This document shows, piece by piece, positions 6,479 to 11,182 of a DNA stretch of 11,182 nucleotides (position 1 is its first letter; every line of letters starts with the position of its first letter). The DNA is from an uncultured Allobaculum sp. GTDB taxonomy: Bacteria; Bacillota_I; Bacilli_A; Erysipelotrichales; Erysipelotrichaceae. A program made the position numbers and the translations under genes. Where the stretch lies: positions 1 through 11,182 of the forward strand of contig CAJTVE010000081.1 in NCBI GenBank assembly GCA_910579655.1, given 5' to 3'. The notes beneath the pieces are model-generated. The model did no database searches. It worked only from the letters and a program-made list of their open reading frames with translations, and had not been told where the DNA came from.

Positions 6479-6507
6479 ATTATGATTGGTGTCATATTCG
6501 GTGTCAA
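6479..6507 (-). promoter_or_regulatory. Promoter of the first hicAB pair
   Basis: On the minus strand, TTGACA (6507-6502) is followed after exactly 17 bases by CATAAT (6484-6479), a near-consensus housekeeping promoter. Transcription would start near 6472, leaving a leader of about 84 bases that includes the 22-bp repeats. A direct repeat GGTGTCA (6488-6494 and 6500-6506, plus strand) lies within it and may be the HicB binding site. Confidence 0.75.
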
Positions 6508-6510
6508 CGG

Positions 6511-6546
6511 TTAAACGTTTATTCGGCCCAGATCAAAATTTCTCAT
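6511..6546 (-). other. 11-codon ORF with an excellent ribosome binding site
   Basis: This minus-strand ORF (MRNFDLGRINV, then TAA) starts with ATG at 6546-6544 preceded by GGGAGGAG at the right distance. It ends 3 bases before the -35 of the hicAB promoter. It may be a leader peptide, or the stub of a gene whose remainder was deleted when the hicAB promoter region was joined on. The length does not allow a family assignment. Confidence 0.4.
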
Positions 6547-6588
6547 ATCTTCTCCTCCCTTTATTTTCCACTTGTATTTAACTGTTAT

Positions 6589-6656
6589 ATAGACCTTTGT
6601 CTATTTTTATCTATCGAATAGACAAAAGTAGACAAAAGTCTAATTTATAGACAAAA
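6589..6656. repeat. Cluster of TAGACA repeats, direct and inverted
   Basis: TAGAC-containing motifs occur as a palindrome ATAGAC-CTTT-GTCTAT (6589-6604), as a perfect 10-bp inverted repeat TTTGTCTATT/AATAGACAAA (6596-6605 and 6617-6626), and as further TAGACAAAA copies to 6656. The cluster is A+T rich and lies just upstream, on the minus strand, of the 11-codon ORF. It resembles a multi-site operator. It encodes nothing I can see. Confidence 0.7.
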
Positions 6657-6732
6657 ATAAGGACGACTCAGATTGGCCTTGATATTCCTCAAATACCAAA
6701 ATAAAACCAGAAGAGATCATGTTGCTTGACCA

Positions 6733-6842
6733 CCTTCTAGAATTGATCAACTAGATATTGAGGAAGGCGAAAGTCCTGCCGTAATCTCTGTAGATGTGGA
6801 TGTTTACGCGAAAGAACACTTTGAAAAAGCTGTCAAAAAAAC
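6733..6842 (+). pseudogene. hicB remnant, near-copy of the second hicB
   Basis: These 110 bases match 7411-7520 of the intact hicB at 106 positions. They correspond to residues about 61-97 of that protein, that is the inter-domain region, without the N-terminal HicB fold or the C-terminal DNA-binding end. Of the four differences three are synonymous and one changes Val to Ala. The frame has a TGA just upstream (6727-6729) and another at 6850-6852, so no protein results. It shows that a second copy of this hicB once lay here or that the segment was duplicated. Confidence 0.9.
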
Positions 6843-6939
6843 GGGTCACTGAAAATTCCGGTGGGATTTGGGGTTCTTGACTGTTATTCAGATATTGAAA
6901 AGCAGTCAATGCCTATATCCAGCCCAAAGGAAACACGGA

Positions 6940-6967
6940 TGGATAAAATACGTAATTATGGTATACT
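6940..6967 (+). promoter_or_regulatory. Extended -10 promoter of the second hicAB pair
   Basis: TGGTATACT (6959-6967) gives an extended -10 (TGn plus TATACT). A weak -35 TGGATA (6940-6945) lies 16 bases upstream. The transcript would start near 6974, directly in front of the hicA ribosome binding site, giving a very short leader. Confidence 0.6.
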
Positions 6968-6991
6968 TAATCTAATGAAAGGGGGTCTTAT

Positions 6992-7174
6992 GTGAAATTT
7001 CGAGAGATCGAAAAGATCGTTCTCGCGGATGGATGGCGATGGTGCAGAACCTGTGGTTCGCATTACATTTATCGCCACACAACAAAAAAAGGCTCAGTCA
7101 CCATTCCTTATCATAAAGGTGATCTGAGTCCCAAGATTATCAATTCCATCCTCAAGCAGGCGGGGCTGAAATAG
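6992..7174 (+). CDS. hicA: HicA-type mRNA interferase toxin (second pair)
   Basis: This 60-residue HicA toxin begins at GTG 6992 with AAAGGGGG (6978-6985) 6 bases upstream. The N-terminal helix KFREIEKIVLADGWRW is followed by CGSHYIYRH, placing the conserved catalytic His at residue 24, and by GSVTIPYHKGDLSPKIINSILKQAG, the typical C-terminal strand and helix. It is complete. It differs clearly in sequence from the leftward HicA, so the two pairs are separate lineages rather than a recent duplication. hicB follows 56 bases later on the same strand (from its preferred start) and would be co-transcribed. The role, ribosome-independent mRNA cleavage countered by HicB, is inferred from the family. 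Confidence 0.92.
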   Translation: MKFREIEKIVLADGWRWCRTCGSHYIYRHTTKKGSVTIPYHKGDLSPKIINSILKQAGLK

Positions 7175-7230
7175 CCCTTCCTGTTCTTATGAATGAAATG
7201 TATCACAAAGACTCTAGAAAGGACAGTATT

Positions 7231-7626
7231 ATGTTGACCAGTTTTCCAGCCGTTTTTGCTCTTGATGAGTATGGCTATTCTGTCGTGTTTCCAGATTTGA
7301 ATTTCCTTGCAACCGAAGGAAAAACGTATGAGGAAGCGATGCGAATGGCTGTTGAATGTCTTGCAGGCCATATTTTTGACTTGCAGCAGCATAGTGAACC
7401 AATCCCTCATCCTTCTAGAATTGATCAACTGGATATTGAAGAAGGTGAAAGTCCTGTCGTAATCTCTGTAGATGTGGATGTTTACGCGAAAGAACACTTT
7501 GAAAAAGCTGTCAAAAAAACACTATCGATTCCAAAGTGGCTTAACGATGCGGCGGTTGCTCAAGGAATAAAGTTTTCAAAAGTACTGCAAAAAGCACTTA
7601 AAGAGGAGTTAGGAATTGTAGAGTAG
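7231..7626 (+). CDS. hicB: HicB-type antitoxin (second pair)
   Basis: This is a 131-residue antitoxin to the HicA directly upstream. Residues 1-50 (FPAVFALDEYGYSVVFPDLNFLATEGKTYEEAM) make the HicB fold. Residues 61-97 are an acidic linker with strand ESPVVISVDVDV. Residues 98-129 (SIPKWLNDAAVAQGIKFSKVLQKALKEELGI) are a helical DNA-binding end. The frame opens earlier at 7189, but no ribosome binding site precedes that ATG, whereas AAAGGA at 7218-7223 lies 7 bases before ATG 7231, so 7231 is preferred. A near-identical remnant of its middle part lies upstream at 6733-6842. No clear U-run terminator follows; a 71-bp inverted-repeat element begins 54 bases downstream. Confidence 0.92.
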   Translation: MLTSFPAVFALDEYGYSVVFPDLNFLATEGKTYEEAMRMAVECLAGHIFDLQQHSEPIPHPSRIDQLDIEEGESPVVISVDVDVYAKEHFEKAVKKTLSIPKWLNDAAVAQGIKFSKVLQKALKEELGIVE

Positions 7627-7680
7627 AATGCACTTCATCTTTGGGCAGAAGAAAAGGTCCTCTATTTTTAAAGGCGAAGT

Positions 7681-7751
7681 CCCTGACTGAATGGCTTGAT
7701 CATCCATGCGTTTTGAGTGGATTTTGATGCTTTCTTGCCGCTCAGTCAGGG
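7681..7751. repeat. 71-bp inverted-repeat element, MITE-like or structured RNA
   Basis: The 15-bp ends 7681-7695 and 7737-7751 are inverted repeats identical at 13 of 15 positions; the outer 10 (CCCTGACTGA/TCAGTCAGGG) are perfect. The 41-base loop contains a smaller ATCCA/TGGAT stem. There is no U-run on either strand, so it is not a standard terminator. It could be a miniature transposable element or a structured RNA end of the hicAB transcript. Confidence 0.6.
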
Positions 7752-7808
7752 GAAATGCCTTGCGCAATCAGTTCTGGAATCTTTTGCATGCGAATTGTTT
7801 TCCTGATC

Positions 7809-7814
7809 CTGAAT
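7809..7814. repeat. Target-site duplication, left copy
   Basis: CTGAAT sits immediately outside the left terminal inverted repeat of the insertion sequence and recurs at 9655-9660 immediately outside the right one. Six bases is within the range reported for IS1634-type elements. Confidence 0.85.
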
Positions 7815-7829
7815 CCTAAATTCCCGTAA

Positions 7830-9389
7830 CTATACATAGGGTTCGCTAAGCTCGAACAATTCTATGATCTGGTCCTGAAGTTTTGTAGTCGTCAGGACCA
7901 GATTTTTGTTTTTTCTCTTCCCAAAATAAGTCACCTGCTTCAGCTCTCCTATCTCGTCCATGATCTGGCTGTAGGAATATCTCTTAGCCCACTTGGCTTC
8001 CGACAATTTCCGACGGATCCAGACAGTCAGAATGAGACTCAAAAACTGCAGGAAAATGCGGCCGTTCATAGCCTGCTCAGAGTGAACACGCAGCCTTTTC
8101 ATATCCAGCTGGTTCTTCAGATCGTCAAAAGACTTTTCTACACTGTCTTTTTCGCGGTAGACAGTCAATGCCTCCACACTGTCCTTGATAGAGTTGCTCA
8201 CCAGGACAAACCAGCCGACATTCCCTTTCAGATGGCGGTCAATTGCTTCTTCGTTGTATTTGACCTTTATGCCTCTGATGGGCGTTTCAGTAACAATGAA
8301 GTATTCATCGCGAAATTTCTCATCTTCCACAGGCTCACCATTAACCAGCTGTTCATAAACTCTACACAGTTTCTTATGGAATGTCTTTCTTTCCCCGGCA
8401 GCCTTGTCACTATCAAAGTAGACATGGACGTAAAGACGATGATTATTCCATTTCTGCAGCTCGGTGGCGGCATAGACTTCGCTGTCCATGACAGTAATCA
8501 TATTATGGTGGCTTTCAATAATATCTCGATGCTTTTCTACTGCTTCTTTGGCAATTTTGCTTGAGAATGGCACACCAACTGCGAAGCGCATTTTCGAGTC
8601 ATAAAGGGCATCAAGATTTGCCTTGGAGAAAAAACCCTTGTCCATAATTACAGACAGCTGCCGAGGCTCGATCAGCTGCTGCTCTTTTACGGCGCTTTTC
8701 AGGGCCTTTGCGTCCTTGATTTTTCCATCAAGTGGCAGAAAGTAGATCGGCAGTTTGCTTTTTTCGCCGGTAATCATAAGCAGGTTGATCTGAGGAAGAA
8801 GATCATGGTCACGGTTATAGCCATATTTGACCAGGCCAATTAGCTCTGAGTATGAAGAGACACTGGTGATGTCAAGAGCGAAGTACTCTTTGGCCTGGTT
8901 GTACTGAATCCAGAAGCGGAAAAATTCCCTCTGCCTGTCTGGCCCCAAAGAAGAAAGCAGTTCCCTGATGCGCTGAGAGGGCAGAGAGGATCCAAGATAG
9001 CAGGCATTATGAGTGGACCATCCTTCAGCGCGGTAAAGCGGATGACCACATCCGCAAAGATACTGGCAGCAGGTCATAATATATGGCCATTCGACAGGAA
9101 AACATTCCTTAAGGCATTCTAGTAATCCTGTTTCCTTTGCGGCTTTGTCAATAAGAACGTAATTTGCAACCTCTTTAATAGAGCAAGTGGGAGAAGGCTT
9201 TTCAGATTTGGCAGCAGAACCATTTTTAGCCTTAGGACGGTTAGGAACCAGTTCACCAGTGGCTTCATCGATATGGCCAATGTACCTGCGATGAGAATCT
9301 GGTTTTTTCTTTTCCTTGTTCCAGAAAGAATCAACTTCGTAAACATAAATGCGACCAGATTTTGATTTGACACGAACCTGAGATGACAT
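7830..9389 (-). CDS. IS1634-type DDE transposase
   Basis: This 519-residue transposase of the IS4 superfamily cuts and joins the element ends. The catalytic triad is visible: Asp173 in YFALDITSVSS, Asp250 in SVIMDKGFFSK, and Glu418 in YREKDSVEKSFDDLK. The last also fits the IS4-type Y-(2)-R-(3)-E-(6)-K signature as Tyr411, Lys414 (in place of Arg), Glu418 and Lys425. A long insertion between the second Asp and the Glu, with many strands, is usual for this group. The N-terminal KSKSGRIYVYEVDSFWNKEKKK is a typical opening for IS1634 proteins. The start is placed at ATG 9389: the GTG three codons upstream touches the AAGGAG ribosome binding site, whereas 9389 lies 8 bases from it. Full length and uninterrupted. 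Confidence 0.95.
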   Translation of the reverse strand: MSSQVRVKSKSGRIYVYEVDSFWNKEKKKPDSHRRYIGHIDEATGELVPNRPKAKNGSAAKSEKPSPTCSIKEVANYVLIDKAAKETGLLECLKECFPVEWPYIMTCCQYLCGCGHPLYRAEGWSTHNACYLGSSLPSQRIRELLSSLGPDRQREFFRFWIQYNQAKEYFALDITSVSSYSELIGLVKYGYNRDHDLLPQINLLMITGEKSKLPIYFLPLDGKIKDAKALKSAVKEQQLIEPRQLSVIMDKGFFSKANLDALYDSKMRFAVGVPFSSKIAKEAVEKHRDIIESHHNMITVMDSEVYAATELQKWNNHRLYVHVYFDSDKAAGERKTFHKKLCRVYEQLVNGEPVEDEKFRDEYFIVTETPIRGIKVKYNEEAIDRHLKGNVGWFVLVSNSIKDSVEALTVYREKDSVEKSFDDLKNQLDMKRLRVHSEQAMNGRIFLQFLSLILTVWIRRKLSEAKWAKRYSYSQIMDEIGELKQVTYFGKRKNKNLVLTTTKLQDQIIELFELSEPYV

Positions 9390-9404
9390 GATCAGCACTC
9401 CTTG

Positions 9405-9447
9405 GACATATGTATAATTACTAATTGCTATAAATTATACATATGTC
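9405..9447. promoter_or_regulatory. 15-bp palindrome at the transposase promoter
   Basis: GACATATGTATAATT (9405-9419) and AATTATACATATGTC (9433-9447) are perfect inverted repeats around 13 bases. One arm fills the spacer of the transposase promoter, and the other lies at or just after the expected transcript start. This is the geometry of a repressor operator. Transcripts entering from outside would instead carry both arms as a hairpin just before the ribosome binding site. Confidence 0.75.
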
Positions 9448-9455
9448 TCTGTCAA
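9427..9455 (-). promoter_or_regulatory. Transposase promoter
   Basis: On the minus strand a perfect TTGACA (9455-9450) is followed after 17 bases by TATAGC (9432-9427). The expected start is near 9420, just upstream of the AAGGAG and ATG of the transposase. Confidence 0.7.
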
Positions 9456-9456
9456 G

Positions 9457-9501
9457 AAAAAAAGCCTTCTGATTGACTTTATTTAAAGTCAGCCAGAGGG
9501 C
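9457..9501 (-). terminator. Intrinsic terminator guarding the transposase promoter
   Basis: Outer arms 9464-9471 and 9494-9501 (8 bp, one G-U) and inner arms GACTTTA (9475-9481) and TAAAGTC (9484-9490) make a long stem with a small internal mismatch. On the minus strand it is followed by seven U (9463-9457), immediately before the TTGACA of the transposase promoter. Transcripts from outside the element would stop here. Confidence 0.85.
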
Positions 9502-9654
9502 AGAGCCTGATTTTCTCTGTATATTAAGGAACAGAAAAGAAATAACCCCCTTACAGATATCCATCATTTCTACGATATATTGCGATATATAAAGAGATCC
9601 AATAGCCTGTTTATTGGGGAATTAATATCCACCTGATCTTAACGGGAATTTAGG

Positions 9655-9660
9655 CTGAAT
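9655..9660. repeat. Target-site duplication, right copy
   Basis: CTGAAT lies directly outside the right terminal inverted repeat and matches 7809-7814. Confidence 0.85.
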
Positions 9661-9908
9661 GTACAGCCTGATCGTTTCGGCATTGCAGTCACTGTCTGTG
9701 CAGATAAGATCGGATATACTCAAGATTCTGTTAAAATCCGTCAGATCCGCAAGAAAAGGGATACCACTTCTAATCCTGGCTGTAAGGAAACTCTGGTCGT
9801 GAATGCTGTTTTAGCTGTTTTTAGGTTAAGGCTTATTTTTTTCGGATTCTTCTTTTTTTTTGATGATCAGCCATAGACCCAGAGTAATCTTTATCAGGAA
9901 TGTGGACT
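9661..9908. other. Spacer between the insertion sequence and the HAD gene
   Basis: There is no assignable gene in this 248-base stretch. The plus frame is open from the insertion junction to a TAG at 9874-9876. When the insertion and one CTGAAT are removed, it joins in frame to an ATG at 7755, giving 91 codons. The product is unrecognised and the last codons are a T-rich phenylalanine run. T-tracts lie at about 9834-9860. No tRNA or clear terminator is present. Confidence 0.4.
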
Positions 9909-9921
9909 TTACCTAAAGTCC
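9904..9921. repeat. 18-bp perfect palindrome over the original HAD stop codon
   Basis: GGACTTTA-CC-TAAAGTCC spans the TAA that would end the unbroken HAD frame. The two-base centre and lack of a U-run make it a poor terminator. Its core arms GACTTTA/TAAAGTC are the same as those in the terminator stem inside the insertion sequence. Confidence 0.6.
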
Positions 9922-10705
9922 TCCAGCGACATTGGATCAATGATTTGATGAGCGACGAGATATTCATATACTCCATCTTCATCGACGGAAGGGCAGACCG
10001 CATCCGCAATCTCTTTGACTTCATCGAGCGCATTATCCTGGCAATTCCAGTACCGGCAGCTTTAAGCATGTCAATGTCGTTATGGCCATCTCCAAAAGCC
10101 AGACTATTTTTGCGGTCGATTCCCAGTTTTTCAAGAACAGTCAAAATGGCTTCCCCCTTATTGGTGTTTTTATCGACGATATCTAATGCGGTCGGATACC
10201 AGGCCATGCCGGCCAGGTCGGTCGTTCCCGCCAACAATTCATCCAGCTGGTCTTGACTGATGCCGAGCATGACCTGGTAAATGGAGGCATCCAGCCGCTT
10301 TTCAAATTCTGGATCGACTGGAACATTGGATTTGGAAATTGCCATATAGTCTTCAAGAGCAGGATCAATCCCATTCTTTCCCATATCTTCAGCACCGGCC
10401 AGAACAATCTTTTTGCCCATTTTTGTGGCATTGCTGACCAGAGTTCGCACTTGCTGGGGATCAAGAACTTTGGAAAACAGAACGGTTCCATCGTTTTTCT
10501 GACACAATCCGCCGTTGAAACAGCACCAGCCGTCAAAGTGAAAATCAGGCAGAATATAAGGCGGCCTGCCGGAACTGGCATAGTACAAAATCCCCTGACG
10601 ATGCAGCTGCTCGAGTGCATAATGAATTTTTGCAGAAGGGGCAGTGTGTCCAAGGCGAAGCAAAGTCCCATCAATATCAAAGAAAACGATTTTAACTGGG
10701 TTCAT
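9909..10705 (-). pseudogene. Cof-type HAD phosphatase with a one-base frameshift
   Basis: This is a HAD-superfamily (class IIB, Cof-like) phosphatase for small phosphorylated metabolites. Motif I is FFDIDGTLL (nucleophile Asp10, acid/base Asp12), motif II ASSGR (43-47), motif III Lys183 in TNKGEAI, and motif IV FGDGHNDIDML (204-214, Asp206 and Asp210). After residue 222 (TGTGIA) the frame is lost. Reading one base over gives the expected ending, DNALDEVKEIADAVCPSV through SLEDFR and TAA at 9909. One missing base between 10038 and 10039 explains it, since restoring it gives the usual IAMDNAL and a 265-residue protein of normal length. As written, the frame runs on to 9833 with an unrelated basic tail. 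The start at 10705 (MNPVK) has GGAAAGGA (10720-10713) upstream. All catalytic residues precede the break, so partial activity is possible; a sequencing error is the main alternative. Confidence 0.85.
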
Positions 10706-10782
10706 GAAGAGTTTCCTTTCCATTTTCTTGCAGACAGATCATCCTTTTTAGTCTGATTAGCCCGCATTCCTTATTTATGGTA

Positions 10783-10788
10783 ATTATA
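10783..10788 (-). promoter_or_regulatory. Possible -10 for the HAD gene
   Basis: A perfect TATAAT lies on the minus strand 78 bases upstream of the HAD start. No good -35 stands 16-18 bases before it, so the call rests on the -10 alone. Confidence 0.35.
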
Positions 10789-10933
10789 TTGTGCTAAATC
10801 CAATTTGTTTTGGCCAGTTTGTCCCTTGTAATCCTTTACAGAACGTCAAGAAGTGGCAAACAAAGAAAACAGAAGAGAGGATACGGTTTTGCCTGACCAG
10901 AAAGATCTACGATAAGGGAAAGATCTGACGAAA

Positions 10934-11077
10934 ATGGTGTCTGTTTTCGAAGAATTTTTTAATTCTGCGGAATTTGAGCATAAAGCAGACGATTCGGATG
11001 AATGCCCGAAGGGGAAAATGAAAGCGCGAATAGATGTTTGTATAGGATATGAATGGGCATTCAGGACCGTAAATTGA
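10934..11077 (+). CDS. Hypothetical 47-residue ORF, weak
   Basis: ATG 10934 opens a 47-codon frame to TGA 11075-11077. The residues look protein-like (acidic N-terminal half VFEEFFNSAEFEHKADDSDE, then KMKARIDVCIGYEWAFRTVN) and there is one Cys in each half. The only Shine-Dalgarno-like sequence (AAGGGAAAG, near 10914) is too far from the ATG. It has no family I recognise and may be the remnant of a larger gene. It overlaps two of the inverted repeats of this region. Confidence 0.2.
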   Translation: MVSVFEEFFNSAEFEHKADDSDECPKGKMKARIDVCIGYEWAFRTVN

Positions 11078-11182
11078 AATAGTAAATTCCAACCCTTAAA
11101 GCCGATTTTTCGATTGGAACTTACTCCTTCAAAAACGAAGAAGTAAGAGCTAATTTATAAAATAAAACGTCCGAAAAGCCAT

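Larger units (their letters stand above)
7815..9654 (-). mobile_element. Complete IS1634-type insertion sequence, 1,840 bp
   Basis: The element is bounded by 13-bp perfect terminal inverted repeats CCTAAATTCCCGT (7815-7827) and ACGGGAATTTAGG (9642-9654) and flanked by CTGAAT direct repeats (7809-7814, 9655-9660). It contains one full-length DDE transposase on the minus strand, whose stop codon lies two bases from the left inverted repeat. At the other end about 200 bases upstream of the gene hold a promoter, a 15-bp palindrome and an intrinsic terminator. The size, repeat length, duplication length and transposase all agree with the IS1634 branch of the IS4 superfamily. No internal stop or frameshift is visible, and intact target duplications suggest a fairly recent insertion. 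Confidence 0.93.
10756..11182. other. Right-end region without a convincing gene
   Basis: Beyond the HAD promoter area I find no recognisable gene. The stretch holds several inverted repeats: AGAATT-TTTT-AATTCT (10951-10966), TGAATGCCC/GGGCATTCA (10999-11007 and 11055-11063), and an 11-bp stem with one mismatch (11120-11130/11137-11147). None has a proper U-run. A direct repeat GAAAGATCT occurs about 18 bases apart near 10900-10926. One short plus-strand ORF is listed separately. Confidence 0.5.

Noticed and set aside
6877..6909. TTGACTG/CAGTCAA inverted repeat in the spacer before the second hicA
   Set aside because: The arms are only 7 bp and 19 bases apart with no promoter or U-run context, which is compatible with chance.
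9390..9398. GTG start for the transposase
   Set aside because: The GTG abuts the AAGGAG ribosome binding site, so the ATG at 9389 is the usable start.
10907..11092. 61-codon minus-strand open frame at the right end
   Set aside because: It has no ribosome binding site, an improbable aromatic-rich composition, and is opposite an alternative plus-strand frame.

Overview
The window looks like a chromosomal segment of a Bacillota (Firmicutes) bacterium of moderate G+C. The evidence is strong AGGAGG/AAAGGA-type ribosome binding sites, TTGACA/TATAAT-type promoters, hairpin-plus-U-run terminators, and the families present (DegV/FakB, RpiR, Cof-type HAD, MerR with an iron alcohol dehydrogenase, IS1634-type transposase). 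A gut Erysipelotrichia-like host would fit, but that is a guess from general character, not from a marker gene.

Left third (1-3360): a truncated phosphoglycerate-mutase/histidine-phosphatase fragment (minus), then a MerR-type regulator (minus) divergent from a YqhD/BdhA-type iron-family alcohol dehydrogenase (plus). The shared intergenic region holds a perfect 17-bp palindrome inside a promoter spacer, the classic MerR layout. This suggests a self-contained alcohol/aldehyde-responsive switch. A small, unrecognised multi-pass membrane protein follows, and a bidirectional terminator closes the block.

Middle (3360-5750): a DegV/FakB fatty-acid-binding protein and an RpiR-family sugar-phosphate regulator, both minus and each with its own terminator. 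Next comes a 60-codon open stretch that looks like the 3' end of a lost plus-strand gene, followed by a long perfect-stem terminator.

Right of centre (5750-7830) is a toxin-antitoxin island. One hicA-hicB pair runs leftward and a second, different pair runs rightward. The roughly 600 bp between them holds a 110-bp near-identical remnant of the second hicB, a tandem 22-bp repeat, a possible hairpin covering the first toxin's start codon, TAGACA repeat clusters and an 11-codon ORF with an excellent ribosome binding site. A 71-bp inverted-repeat element lies downstream of the second pair.

From 7815 to 9654 lies an apparently intact 1,840-bp IS1634-type insertion sequence. It has 13-bp terminal inverted repeats, a 6-bp target duplication (CTGAAT), one full-length DDE transposase, and an intrinsic terminator just upstream of the transposase promoter that would block read-through from outside.

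The right end (9661-11182) carries a Cof-type HAD phosphatase gene broken by a single-base deletion near its 3' end, and then about 460 bp with no convincing gene but several inverted repeats. Overall the window is ordinary core-type metabolic/regulatory genes interrupted by a mobile and toxin-antitoxin-rich stretch with clear decay (phosphatase fragment, hicB remnant, HAD frameshift, gene 3' remnant). I see no wholly new system. The best candidates for follow-up are the regulatory architecture of the hicAB island and the insulated IS promoter.
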